Below, one piece after another: positions 38,303 through 46,435 of a stretch of DNA of 64,000 bases. Each line of letters opens with the position of its first letter. The first letter of the stretch is position 1. This DNA is from Campylobacter fetus subsp. testudinum 03-427 (GTDB taxonomy: Bacteria > Campylobacterota > Campylobacteria > Campylobacterales > Campylobacteraceae): assembly GCA_000495505.1 (NCBI GenBank), contig CP006833.1:372001-436000 (forward strand). Reading direction: 5' to 3'. The position numbers were made by a program, and so were the translations under genes. The notes below the pieces were generated by a model. It ran no database searches, was not told the origin of the DNA, and saw only the letters and a program-made list of their open reading frames with translations.

Positions 38303-38308
38303 TATAAT
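38303..38308 (+). promoter_or_regulatory. Predicted -10 element of yebC
   Basis: A consensus TATAAT lies 31 bp before the yebC ATG, following TTTTATCTGA. Confidence 0.55.
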
Positions 38309-38339
38309 TGTAAGCTTAAAAAACAGATTAAGGATTATA

Positions 38340-39047
38340 ATGGGACGAGCATTTGAATATAGACGTGCTTCAAAAGAGGCTCGTTGGGATAAAATGAGTA
38401 AGCTTTTTCCAAAATTAGGAAAAGCTATAACAGTGGCTGCTAAAGAAGGCGGAATAGATCCTGAGATGAATCCAAAACTTCGAACCGCTATAGTGACTGC
38501 AAAAGCTCAAAATATGCCAAAGGACAACATAGACGCGGCCATAAAAAGAGCAAATGGTAAAGATAGTAGCGATATAAAAACTATATTTTATGACGGAAAA
38601 GCGGCACACGGCGTACAAATAGTCGTAGAAACGGCAACAGATAATCCAACTCGCACCGTAGCAAACGTCAAAGCGATATTTAGCAAAAACGGTGGAGAGA
38701 TGTTGCCTAGTGGAAGTTTGAACTTTATGTTTTCTAGAAAAGCAGTCTTTGAAGTGGCAAAACCAAGCGGAGATATTGAAGAGCTGGAGCTTGAACTCAT
38801 CGACGCAGGACTTACTGATATAGAAGAAAACGATGAAAATCTAATAATATATGGTGATTATACTAGTTTTGGTACGCTTAGCGAAGGTATAGATAAAATG
38901 GGGCTTGAAGTAAAAAAAGGTAGTTTGCAATTCATCCCAAACTCAACTGTAAATTTAGATGAAGCCGCACTTAGCGAACTTGAGAGGCTTCTTGATAAAC
39001 TTGAAGACGATGATGACGTACAAGCCGTTTATACAAATATAGAGTAA
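38340..39047 (+). CDS. yebC: YebC/PmpR (TACO1) family protein
   Basis: The 235-residue cytoplasmic protein starts [20 protein letters not shown], a near-signature of the family. It continues with [25 protein letters not shown] and the acidic C-terminal domain. Members are described as DNA-binding regulators and, more recently, as ribosome-associated factors that help translate proline stretches. Which role applies here cannot be read from sequence. ppiB follows 25 bp downstream with its own AAAGGAATG ribosome site, so the two are probably co-transcribed. Confidence 0.95.
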   Translation: MGRAFEYRRASKEARWDKMSKLFPKLGKAITVAAKEGGIDPEMNPKLRTAIVTAKAQNMPKDNIDAAIKRANGKDSSDIKTIFYDGKAAHGVQIVVETATDNPTRTVANVKAIFSKNGGEMLPSGSLNFMFSRKAVFEVAKPSGDIEELELELIDAGLTDIEENDENLIIYGDYTSFGTLSEGIDKMGLEVKKGSLQFIPNSTVNLDEAALSELERLLDKLEDDDDVQAVYTNIE

Positions 39048-39072
39048 ATTAAATTTAAAAAAAGGAATGTAA

Positions 39073-39564
39073 ATGAGAGAAGAGTTAAAAGTTTATGAGA
39101 TAGACAAAGACGAACTTGCAAAGCTAAAATACGCCGTGATAAAAACAGATAAAGGCGATATGGTTGCAGAGCTTTTCGCAGACGACGCACCTCAAGCCGT
39201 AACAAATTTTGCTACTTTAGCAAAAAGCGGATTTTATGATGGACTAAATTTCCATAGAGTTATACCAAATTTCGTTATCCAAGGCGGTTGTCCATTAGGT
39301 ACTGGTACTGGAGGACCAGGCTGGAGGATAAAATGCGAATGCGTAAAACAAAAACATAGACATCTAAGAGGAAGTCTATCTATGGCGCATGCTGGACGCG
39401 ACACCGGAGGAAGTCAGTTTTTCGTATGTCATAGCCCACAACCGCATCTTGATGGAGCTCATACAGTTTTTGGAGTATTGGTTGATGATGCAAGCAAAAA
39501 AGTTTTGGATTCTATCAAACAAGGCGATAAAATTCAAGCAGTCGAAATAAAAGAAAACTTATAA
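39073..39564 (+). CDS. ppiB: Cyclophilin-type peptidyl-prolyl cis-trans isomerase
   Basis: This 163-residue cytoplasmic cyclophilin has no signal peptide. Active-site segments are [13 protein letters not shown] (catalytic Arg), [19 protein letters not shown] and [11 protein letters not shown]. The position of the cyclosporin-contacting Trp is His, as in many bacterial homologues. It follows yebC. A hairpin with a 10-bp stem lies just downstream. Confidence 0.95.
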   Translation: MREELKVYEIDKDELAKLKYAVIKTDKGDMVAELFADDAPQAVTNFATLAKSGFYDGLNFHRVIPNFVIQGGCPLGTGTGGPGWRIKCECVKQKHRHLRGSLSMAHAGRDTGGSQFFVCHSPQPHLDGAHTVFGVLVDDASKKVLDSIKQGDKIQAVEIKENL

Positions 39565-39586
39565 AAACAATTTAAATTCAAAAAAA

Positions 39587-39618
39587 TAATTATTAGTCTC
39601 TTGCAGGGCTAATAATTA
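39587..39618 (+). terminator. Hairpin after ppiB
   Basis: TAATTATTAG and CTAATAATTA form a perfect 10-bp stem with a 12-nt loop (TCTCTTGCAGGG). No strong T run follows, so it is a probable transcript end rather than a textbook terminator. Confidence 0.5.
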
Positions 39619-39767
39619 AATAAAATATAAACAAATAGTTATCTTTCTGTGATTATGTTACGATATTAAACATATTAATAGTTTATATTTCTATTTTTTA
39701 GTTATTTTACACTTATTACTTTTACTTTGTGGTATTCTTGTATCGTTAAAATTATTAAGGAGATGTT

Positions 39768-41081
39768 TTGAGTACTGTTGTAAAAAGTCAAAGACCAGCT
39801 TTTGTAAGAACTATAACAAATCTTGCATTTTGGGTCGTACTTGGTATCGTATTGGGTGTCATTGTAGGTTTTGCATGGCCAGAGCTTGGTGTAGCTTCAA
39901 AACCAGGAATCGACTGGTTCATCAAAATTTTAAAATGGATGATCGGTCCTATTATATTTTTGACTATCGTGTCTGGAATTATAGGTCTTGAGAGCTTAAA
40001 AGAAGTAGGTAGTATAGGTTTTAAAGGTTTTGTGTATTTTGAAGTAGTTAGTACGATAGCACTTGCTGTTGGTATCGGTGCGGCGTATCTGCTTCAGCCC
40101 GGAGTTGGAATGAATCTTGATGTAAATGTTCTTGATCCAGCTAGTGTTGCAAAATACGTAAAAGATCCAAAAGAGGTCGGATCTGCGCTTGCTATTTTAA
40201 AAAGTGCCATTCCGACAGATCCTATAACACCTTTTATAAAAGCAAATACCTTGCAAGTTCTTTTTATGGCTATCGTAACTGCAATAGTTCTATCTTTTAT
40301 GCCTAATAACTATAAGAAAACTTGTATGAAACCACTTGAGTTCGCTCAACATTACGTGTTAAAGATCTTAGCATGGTTTATGTGGTTTAGTCCTATTGCT
40401 GCTTATTCTGCTATGGCATATTTGATAGGTAAATTTGGTTTATCATCACTTATAGGTATGATTCAGCTGCTTGCTGTTATGGCTGTAGCTTGTCTTATAT
40501 TTATATTTGTCGTGCTTGGTATCATATGTTACGTTGCTAAAGTTAATATATTTAAATTTATGCGTTTCATAGCAAAAGAAGTTCTGGTAGTATTTGCTAC
40601 AAGCTCTAGCGAAACTGCTCTTGGGCCGCTAATGAAAAAGCTTGAAGCCGCTGGTATATCAAGAGGTTGCGTGGGGCTCATCATACCGACTGGATATTCG
40701 TTTAACTTAGATTGTACGAACATCTATCTTTCGATGAGTATCATATTCCTAGCTCAAGCTTTCAATATAGATCTTAGTTTCACTCATCTTCTTAGCATAC
40801 TTATCATTTTAATGATAACTTCTAAAGGTGCAGTTGGTGTAACTGGTTCAGGATTTATCGTACTTGCTGGAACGCTTGGAGCATTACACGATGTTATACC
40901 AGTTGTAACAGTTGCAGTACTGCTTGGCGTGGATAAATTTATGAGTGAGATGAGAGCTGTGGGAAATCTTTGTGGAAACTCAGTTGCTTGCCTTATAGTG
41001 GCTATCTGGGATAAAAAGATAGATATGGAAAAATTCCGTTATGCTCTAGATCATCCAGATGAGTTTAGTTTTCACGCATAA
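39768..41081 (+). CDS. C4-dicarboxylate/amino acid:cation symporter, DAACS family (copy 1)
   Basis: This 437-residue inner membrane carrier starts at TTG 39768 with AAGGAG upstream. It carries the serine-rich hairpin motif (FATSSSETALGPL), the cation and substrate motif PTGYSFNLDCTNIYLSM and the TM8 stretch FMSEMRAVGNLCGNSVA. These place it with DctA/GltP-type symporters for succinate, fumarate, malate, aspartate or glutamate. Note DCT where most family members have DGT. A near-duplicate follows 144 bp downstream. Uptake of C4-dicarboxylates would feed the fumarate reductase encoded at 27.5-31 kb. Confidence 0.9.
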   Translation: MSTVVKSQRPAFVRTITNLAFWVVLGIVLGVIVGFAWPELGVASKPGIDWFIKILKWMIGPIIFLTIVSGIIGLESLKEVGSIGFKGFVYFEVVSTIALAVGIGAAYLLQPGVGMNLDVNVLDPASVAKYVKDPKEVGSALAILKSAIPTDPITPFIKANTLQVLFMAIVTAIVLSFMPNNYKKTCMKPLEFAQHYVLKILAWFMWFSPIAAYSAMAYLIGKFGLSSLIGMIQLLAVMAVACLIFIFVVLGIICYVAKVNIFKFMRFIAKEVLVVFATSSSETALGPLMKKLEAAGISRGCVGLIIPTGYSFNLDCTNIYLSMSIIFLAQAFNIDLSFTHLLSILIILMITSKGAVGVTGSGFIVLAGTLGALHDVIPVVTVAVLLGVDKFMSEMRAVGNLCGNSVACLIVAIWDKKIDMEKFRYALDHPDEFSFHA

Positions 41082-41190
41082 TTATTCTAAATTTTATAAT
41101 TTATCTTAATGTGGATTTGCGCTAGAAATAGCGCTTATCCAATATGTAAAATATTTTCTTATTTTTAATAAATCATAATATTATTTTTGC

Positions 41191-41196
41191 TATATT
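41191..41196 (+). promoter_or_regulatory. Predicted -10 element of second dicarboxylate symporter gene
   Basis: TATATT preceded by ATTTTTGC is an extended -10 whose predicted transcript start (~41203) lies downstream of TTG 41187. This supports the later TTG 41226 as the true start codon. Confidence 0.45.
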
Positions 41197-41225
41197 TCTT
41201 TAATGTAAAATTTAAAGGAGATGCT

Positions 41226-42539
41226 TTGAATTCCACTGTTTCTAAAAACAAACAGTCAATTTTTGTAAGAACAGTTACAAACCTTGCTTTTTGGGTTGTT
41301 ATAGGTATAGTTTTGGGTATTGCTACTGGTGTTATATCACCAGAACTAGGTGAGGCTTCAAAACCAGGAATCGACTGGTTCATCAAAATTTTAAAATGGA
41401 TGATCGGTCCTATTATATTTTTAACTATAGTATCTGGAATTATAGGTCTTGATAGTTTAAAAGAAGTAGGTAGTATAGGTTTTAAAGGTTTTGTGTATTT
41501 TGAAGTAGTTAGTACGATAGCACTTGCTGTTGGTATCGGTTCTGCTCTATTTTTCCAACCAGGAGTTGGAATGAATCTTGATATAAACGCTCTTGATCCA
41601 TCTAGTGTTGAAAAATACGTAAAAGATCCAAAAGAGATCGGCTCGACTCTTGCTATTTTAAAAAGCGCTATTCCCTCAGATCCTATAACGCCTTTTATAA
41701 AAGCAAATACCTTGCAAGTTCTTTTTATGGCTTTGGTGACTGCTATAGTTTTATCTATTTTACCAAGTCATTATAAAAAAAGTTGTATGAAGCCACTTGA
41801 GTTTGCTCAACACTATGTTCTAAAGATATTGGCATGGTTTATGTGGTTAAGTCCTATTGCTGCTTATTCTGCTATGGCATATTTGATAGGTAAGTTTGGT
41901 TTGTCGTCTCTGTTTGGAATGATCCAACTGCTTGCTGTTATGGCTGCGGCGTGTCTTATATTTATATTTGTTATTTTAGGCGCTATATGCTATATGGCTA
42001 AGGTTAATATATTTAAATTTATGCGTTTCATAGCAAAAGAAGTTTTAATCGTATTTGCTACAAGTTCTAGCGAGATAGCCCTTGGACCTTTGATGAAAAA
42101 GCTTGAAGCTGCTGGTATATCAAGAGGTTGTGTTGGACTTATAGTTCCTACTGGATACTCTTTTAATCTGGATTGCACAAATATTTATCTCTCTATGAGT
42201 GTTATATTTTTAGCTCAAGCTTTCAATATAGATCTTAGTTTTACTCATCTTCTTAGCATACTTATCATTTTGATGATAACTTCTAAAGGCGCCGTTGGTG
42301 TAACTGGATCTGGGTTCATAGTTCTTGCAGGAACATTTGGAGCATTACACGATGTTATACCAGTTGTAACAGTTGCAGTACTGCTTGGTGTGGATAAATT
42401 TATGAGTGAGATGAGAGCTGTGGGAAATCTTTGTGGAAACTCAGTTGCTTGCCTTATAGTAGCTATCTGGGATAAAAAGATAGATATGGAAAAATTCCGT
42501 TACGCTCTAGATCATCCAGATGAGTTTAGTTTTAATTAA
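41226..42539 (+). CDS. C4-dicarboxylate/amino acid:cation symporter, DAACS family (copy 2)
   Basis: I place the start at TTG 41226 because it has AAAGGAG at proper spacing, aligns with the TTG start of copy 1 and gives the same length (437). A frame from 41187 would add 13 unconserved residues. The protein is very similar to copy 1. Motifs are FATSSSEIALGPL (Ile where copy 1 has Thr), PTGYSFNLDCTNIYLSM and FMSEMRAVGNLCGNSVA. Several stretches are identical at DNA level, especially the last ~200 bp. Differences cluster at the N-terminus and around residues 90-140, so substrate preference or expression may differ. Confidence 0.9.
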   Translation: MNSTVSKNKQSIFVRTVTNLAFWVVIGIVLGIATGVISPELGEASKPGIDWFIKILKWMIGPIIFLTIVSGIIGLDSLKEVGSIGFKGFVYFEVVSTIALAVGIGSALFFQPGVGMNLDINALDPSSVEKYVKDPKEIGSTLAILKSAIPSDPITPFIKANTLQVLFMALVTAIVLSILPSHYKKSCMKPLEFAQHYVLKILAWFMWLSPIAAYSAMAYLIGKFGLSSLFGMIQLLAVMAAACLIFIFVILGAICYMAKVNIFKFMRFIAKEVLIVFATSSSEIALGPLMKKLEAAGISRGCVGLIVPTGYSFNLDCTNIYLSMSVIFLAQAFNIDLSFTHLLSILIILMITSKGAVGVTGSGFIVLAGTFGALHDVIPVVTVAVLLGVDKFMSEMRAVGNLCGNSVACLIVAIWDKKIDMEKFRYALDHPDEFSFN

Positions 42540-42550
42540 TGATGCAAATT

Positions 42551-42587
42551 TCTACTGGTGAATATAGCTATTTTACTCGCCAGTAGA
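42551..42587. terminator. Bidirectional terminator between symporter copy 2 and the CRP/FNR-type gene
   Basis: An 11-bp stem (TCTACTGGTGA / TCGCCAGTAGA, one G-T pair) with a 15-nt loop lies between the convergent stop codons. Confidence 0.65.
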
Positions 42588-42600
42588 GTTCAAATTTAGT

Positions 42601-43206
42601 CTAAACGAGTTCTATCTTTTTTCTTGATAATTTTACTATTCCATTTTTCTCAAAGCTTTTTAGTATCCTACTGATAACTTCTCTTGAAGTACCGATGATA
42701 TCTGCTAACTCTTCATGTGATAAATTTATTATTTTGCTTTTTTTAGACTGTAAAAAGTGCAAAATTCTTGAATCCAAACCTAAGAACCGAATATCTTCTA
42801 TGAGGGCTGCCATATGTTCCATTCTTTTTGCATATTGTTCAAAAACATATGCTTGAAACGCTTTATCTTCTATAAACATTTGAGCAATTATACTTGTAGG
42901 TATGGAGTATCCTTCTAAGTCGCTTTCTGCAATGGCTGTTCCTATGGCAGGCATAGCGTTAAATGTACCGGTAAAATTTACATTACACTGCTCACCTTGC
43001 GAAAAATAATATAGCAATATACTCTGCCCACTTTCATGCTGTCGCACCACCCTAACTCTACCTTTTGTAAGAAACATCAAATTTGGGCATGTATCACCTT
43101 GTCTGTAAAGCTCGATCCCTGCATCTAGTTTGATAAATGTAGAGTTATCATCTAAAAGTTTTTGATTTTCAGCACTAAGAGATGAGTAAAATCGGAAAGT
43201 TTTCAT
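42601..43206 (-). CDS. CRP/FNR-family transcriptional regulator
   Basis: The 201-residue protein has an N-terminal cyclic-nucleotide-fold effector domain (about 15-120, with LYRQGDTCPNLMFLTKGRVRV) and a dimerisation helix. The C-terminal winged HTH has recognition segment SHEELADIIGTSREVISRIL. There is no N-terminal Cys cluster, so it is not a classical [4Fe-4S] FNR. Cys residues at positions near 49 and 73 are the only obvious redox candidates. It is divergent from the TorA-like gene, with 203 bp between them and a CRP-like palindrome in that gap, so control of that operon is likely. Nss-type homologues in Campylobacterota control nitrosative and nitrogen-oxide genes. Confidence 0.88.
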   Translation of the reverse strand: MKTFRFYSSLSAENQKLLDDNSTFIKLDAGIELYRQGDTCPNLMFLTKGRVRVVRQHESGQSILLYYFSQGEQCNVNFTGTFNAMPAIGTAIAESDLEGYSIPTSIIAQMFIEDKAFQAYVFEQYAKRMEHMAALIEDIRFLGLDSRILHFLQSKKSKIINLSHEELADIIGTSREVISRILKSFEKNGIVKLSRKKIELV

Positions 43207-43334
43207 ATTTTAACCTTTATATTTAGATAATGGTTTGCTTGTACAATAATATATAAATAATATTAACAATTAAATTAATATACTAATTTAATTTTTAAAT
43301 ATATAAATTTATATTTAAAAATTAAAATTAATTC

Positions 43335-43350
43335 TGTGATTGATGTTACA
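43335..43350. promoter_or_regulatory. CRP/FNR-type operator upstream of torA-like gene
   Basis: TGTGA-N6-TTACA matches the CRP-type palindrome TGTGA-N6-TCACA at 9 of 10 positions. With the -10 at 43372-43377 the predicted start of transcription is ~43384, which puts the palindrome centre at -41.5, the class II activator position. Confidence 0.5.
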
Positions 43351-43371
43351 TACATAAATTTTAATTCAATA

Positions 43372-43377
43372 TACAAT
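43372..43377 (+). promoter_or_regulatory. Predicted -10 element of torA-like gene
   Basis: TACAAT lies 33 bp before the ATG in an AT-rich region, downstream of the CRP-like palindrome. Confidence 0.45.
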
Positions 43378-43409
43378 TAACAAATATTTTTTTAATTAAA
43401 GGAGAAAAG

Positions 43410-45791
43410 ATGCTAAACTCAAGACGAAATTTCTTAAAAGGCGTCGCCCTTAGCACGGCAGCATGTGTGTCGCTTAAAGCAGACGAGCTTTTAAGTCCGG
43501 TGCAAAAAGTCGCTCATGCAAGCAACTTCGGTCCGTTTTACGCTCTTACTCAAGATGGGAAGATCATAGATATCCTTCCTCACCCTATGGATAAGCGTCC
43601 TACTGCGATGACAAAAATGTGGCTGGATAGAGTTTATTCACCTACAAGGATCAAATATCCTTGCGTTAGAAAGTCGTATTTGGATGGCAAAGAAGGACAC
43701 GAACAACTAAGAGGCAAAGAGGAATTTGTACGCGTTAGCTGGGATAAAGCTTTAGAACTTGTAGCAAACAAGATCAAAGAGACACCTAAAGAAAATATCT
43801 ATAACGCTACTTATATAGGCTGGAGTCATCCGGGGGGAATTCACTCATGTCCGTCGCTTTGCGGTAGATTTTTCAATGTTGCAAAACGTGGAGCTATCGG
43901 TACAGCTGGAGAGTATAGCAACGGCGCAGCAGGAGCTGTGAATGTAGATATAATAGGCGACGTTGAGGCGTACTCGCTTCAAACTACTCACGAGCAAATT
44001 TTAGAAAATACTAAAACTTACGTGATGTGGGGAGCTGATCTTTTTAAATGCAATAAAATAGACACGAAAGTACCAAGCCGTGAAAACGATCTTTACTATC
44101 CAAAATACGCAAAAAGCGATATAAATTTCATATCGATAGATCCTATCTATACTGAAACAGCTCAAATGCTAAAAGCAAGATGGATAAAGATCAGACCAAA
44201 TACCGATATAGCTTTGATGTTAGGTATGATGCATCATCTTTATACAAGTGGTAAATATGATAAAGAATTTATAGCAAAATACACAGATGGATTTGATCAG
44301 TTTTTACCATATCTTTTAGGCAAAACAGATAAAACTCCAAAAACTCCAAAGTGGGCTAGTAGCATTACTGAGATAGATGAAAAGACTATCATCGAGCTTG
44401 CAAATTTATTTGTCAAAGATAGAACGTTTTTAGCTGGAAATTGGGCTATGCAAAGAGCTCAGCACGGAGAGATGGCAGACTGGTGTTTGATAGTTTTAGC
44501 TAGTATGATAGGTCAGATAGGACTTGCAGGTGGTGGAGTTGGATTTTCCATGCATTTTGGAGGCGGCGGACAAGCTAAAGCCATAGTAGGAACTCCAGCA
44601 GGAATATCTCAAGGTAGAAACAGAGTAGAAGATAGAATTCCTGCTTCAAGGATAGCTGATGCTATTTTAAATCCTGGTAAAAAATACACATATAAAGGCA
44701 AAGAAAGAGTATATCCGACTGTAAAAATCGCTTATGTAGCAGGCTGTAGCATAGTAGGACATCATCCAGATACGAATAATATCATCAAAGCTCTTCGCAC
44801 TCTAGATACTTTTGTAGTTCAAGAGCCGTGGTGGACTCCAACTGCTAAGATGGCAGATATAGTTCTTCCAGCTTGTAGCACTTTAGAGAGAAACGATATA
44901 GCTATGGGTGGTGTTCATGGTAAAAACGGTGTTTATGCGATGAAAAAAGCTATCGAGCCGCTTTATGAGTCAAAGAGTGATCTAGAGATATTTTCACTGC
45001 TTGCAATGCGTTTTGGCAAGAAAGTTTATGACAAATTTACCGATGAAAAACCAAACGAGATGGATAAGATAAAATATGAGTATGATATATCTCCAACTGC
45101 AGAGCTTATGAGCTTTGAGAAGTTTTGGGAGCAAGGATATATCGAACTTCCTAGAAACGAAGAGTCGTATAAATTTGTACGTCACGCTAAATTTAGAAAT
45201 GATCCAGTAGCAAATAAATTAGCTACTATAAGTGGTAAAATTCAAATCACTGTTCCTAAATTTAGCGAATTAAAATATAGAGATTTTAGTGGATATCCGA
45301 CTTGGATAGAACCTGATGAGTGGCTAGGCGATAAAAATCGCAAATATCCGCTCCACTTGCTAAGCCCACACCCAAACTACAGAGTGCATTCGCAAGGCGA
45401 CAATACTTATCTTAGGAGTTTTTATAAGATAAATGATAGAGAGCCTGTGATGATAAATCCAAATGATGCTAAAAAATACGGTATATCTCACGGCGACGTG
45501 GTAGAAATTTATAACGATAGGGGTAGGGTACTAGCAGGAGCTTTTGTTACTGAAAATATCAGACAAGGCGTTATGGCTCTTCAAGAAGGCGCGTGGTATT
45601 CTCCAGAAAACACGACTGATGAAAAACCAAGATGTGTAAGCGGTCATATAAACGTACTTACAAGCAACCGTCCGACTTCAAGTATGGCACAAGCAACTAG
45701 TGTAAATACAAATTTAGTTGGTATCAAAAAAGCTACGGGTGTGATTCCACCAAATTCAGCCTATAATCCACCAAAAATCATAGAGGTATAA
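43410..45791 (+). CDS. torA: Molybdopterin (bis-MGD) oxidoreductase, TorA/BisC-type TMAO/S-oxide reductase
   Basis: The 793-residue periplasmic enzyme starts with a Tat leader (SRRNFLKGVALSTAA). It lacks the N-terminal CxxCxxxC [4Fe-4S] motif, as do TorA, BisC and DorA. The predicted Mo ligand is Ser in GEYSNGAAGA, about residues 170-180. LAGNWAMQRAQHGEMADW and the C-terminal HLLSPHPNYRVHSQGDN plus ARG-like GDVVEIYNDRGRVLAGA are bis-MGD contacts. It pairs with the monohaem cytochrome starting 2 bp downstream, as Cj0264c-Cj0265c does in C. jejuni, where the enzyme reduces TMAO and DMSO. Substrate here is inferred. Likely regulated by the divergent CRP/FNR-type protein. Confidence 0.9.
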   Translation: MLNSRRNFLKGVALSTAACVSLKADELLSPVQKVAHASNFGPFYALTQDGKIIDILPHPMDKRPTAMTKMWLDRVYSPTRIKYPCVRKSYLDGKEGHEQLRGKEEFVRVSWDKALELVANKIKETPKENIYNATYIGWSHPGGIHSCPSLCGRFFNVAKRGAIGTAGEYSNGAAGAVNVDIIGDVEAYSLQTTHEQILENTKTYVMWGADLFKCNKIDTKVPSRENDLYYPKYAKSDINFISIDPIYTETAQMLKARWIKIRPNTDIALMLGMMHHLYTSGKYDKEFIAKYTDGFDQFLPYLLGKTDKTPKTPKWASSITEIDEKTIIELANLFVKDRTFLAGNWAMQRAQHGEMADWCLIVLASMIGQIGLAGGGVGFSMHFGGGGQAKAIVGTPAGISQGRNRVEDRIPASRIADAILNPGKKYTYKGKERVYPTVKIAYVAGCSIVGHHPDTNNIIKALRTLDTFVVQEPWWTPTAKMADIVLPACSTLERNDIAMGGVHGKNGVYAMKKAIEPLYESKSDLEIFSLLAMRFGKKVYDKFTDEKPNEMDKIKYEYDISPTAELMSFEKFWEQGYIELPRNEESYKFVRHAKFRNDPVANKLATISGKIQITVPKFSELKYRDFSGYPTWIEPDEWLGDKNRKYPLHLLSPHPNYRVHSQGDNTYLRSFYKINDREPVMINPNDAKKYGISHGDVVEIYNDRGRVLAGAFVTENIRQGVMALQEGAWYSPENTTDEKPRCVSGHINVLTSNRPTSSMAQATSVNTNLVGIKKATGVIPPNSAYNPPKIIEV

Positions 45792-45793
45792 TT

Positions 45794-46318
45794 ATGAAAA
45801 AAATATTTTTAATCCTAAGTTTAGCGGCGTACGTTTTTGCCGGTACGGTTTTTGTAAAAAGTGATGAAAATACGCTTAAACTAAACGATGCAAAAGTGTA
45901 TTTCGGTAGTCCTGCGATGGTTCTTAAAGAGAATTCTCAAAGCAAAATAGTTAAATTTGAAGGTTATCTTGATAATGCAAATCCAAACGTGCTTTACGCA
46001 ACAAAAAACTTTAAGCTTCCGCTTGTTGAGAGTAAAAATCTCATCAAAAATGGTGAAAAAGCAAGTATCGAGCTTGAACTTCCAAATACAAATTTAACTA
46101 GTGATCAAGCATTAGCGTGGGAAGATAGCGGTGATATATTTTACGATAAATGTACAAAATGCCACGGAACACACGCTCCAAAAGAGTTTGATATGCTTAG
46201 CTGGGAGGGACTTTATACGAGTATGAAAGATAGAGCTCAGCCAACTGATAATCAAGAAATGCAAATTTTAAGATATCTTTATGCTCATGCAAACGACGGT
46301 ATTTTAGAAGAAAAATAG
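45794..46318 (+). CDS. Monohaem c-type cytochrome, electron donor to the TorA-like enzyme
   Basis: This 174-residue protein has a short Sec signal peptide (MKKIFLILSLAAYVFA). The N-terminal domain of ~95 residues is probably a beta sandwich. The C-terminal cytochrome c part has the single haem motif CTKCH near residue 117 followed by HAPKEFDMLSWEGLYTSMKD. Met in DNQEMQILRYLYAHA is a plausible sixth ligand. The layout matches Cj0265c, which donates electrons to Cj0264c in place of the pentahaem TorC of enterobacteria. It starts 2 bp after torA and ends at a terminator hairpin. Confidence 0.9.
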   Translation: MKKIFLILSLAAYVFAGTVFVKSDENTLKLNDAKVYFGSPAMVLKENSQSKIVKFEGYLDNANPNVLYATKNFKLPLVESKNLIKNGEKASIELELPNTNLTSDQALAWEDSGDIFYDKCTKCHGTHAPKEFDMLSWEGLYTSMKDRAQPTDNQEMQILRYLYAHANDGILEEK

Positions 46319-46337
46319 ATCTTTGCTGTTTTATTAA

Positions 46338-46363
46338 AGCTTAGGGTGAAAATATCCTAAGCT
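46338..46363 (+). terminator. Terminator after the TorA-associated cytochrome
   Basis: An 8-bp stem AGCTTAGG / CCTAAGCT with a 10-nt loop, 20 bp after the stop codon, is followed by an A/T-rich stretch with a TTTTT run. Confidence 0.6.
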
Positions 46364-46384
46364 AAATTTATATTTTTAGCTTTT

Positions 46385-46418
46385 TGTTAGAATTTTGTCG
46401 TAATTTTCTGTTAGAATT
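46385..46418 (+). repeat. Direct repeat in the promoter region of the two-component system
   Basis: TGTTAGAATT occurs twice with a 24-bp period, just before the ribosome site of the sensor kinase gene. Each copy contains TAGAAT, which could act as a -10 element. The pair could instead be a binding site for an OmpR-type regulator. Confidence 0.4.
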
Positions 46419-46435
46419 ATAACAAGGAGTTTATC

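Noticed and set aside
39648-39662. CRP-like site (TGTGA...TTACG) upstream of the first dicarboxylate symporter
   Set aside because: The half-site spacing is one base short, and the site lies about 90 bp or more from a likely promoter.
43838-43843. G6 run inside the torA-like gene as a phase-variable tract
   Set aside because: Six G is short for slippage in Campylobacter, and the run encodes ordinary Pro-Gly-Gly residues in a conserved region.
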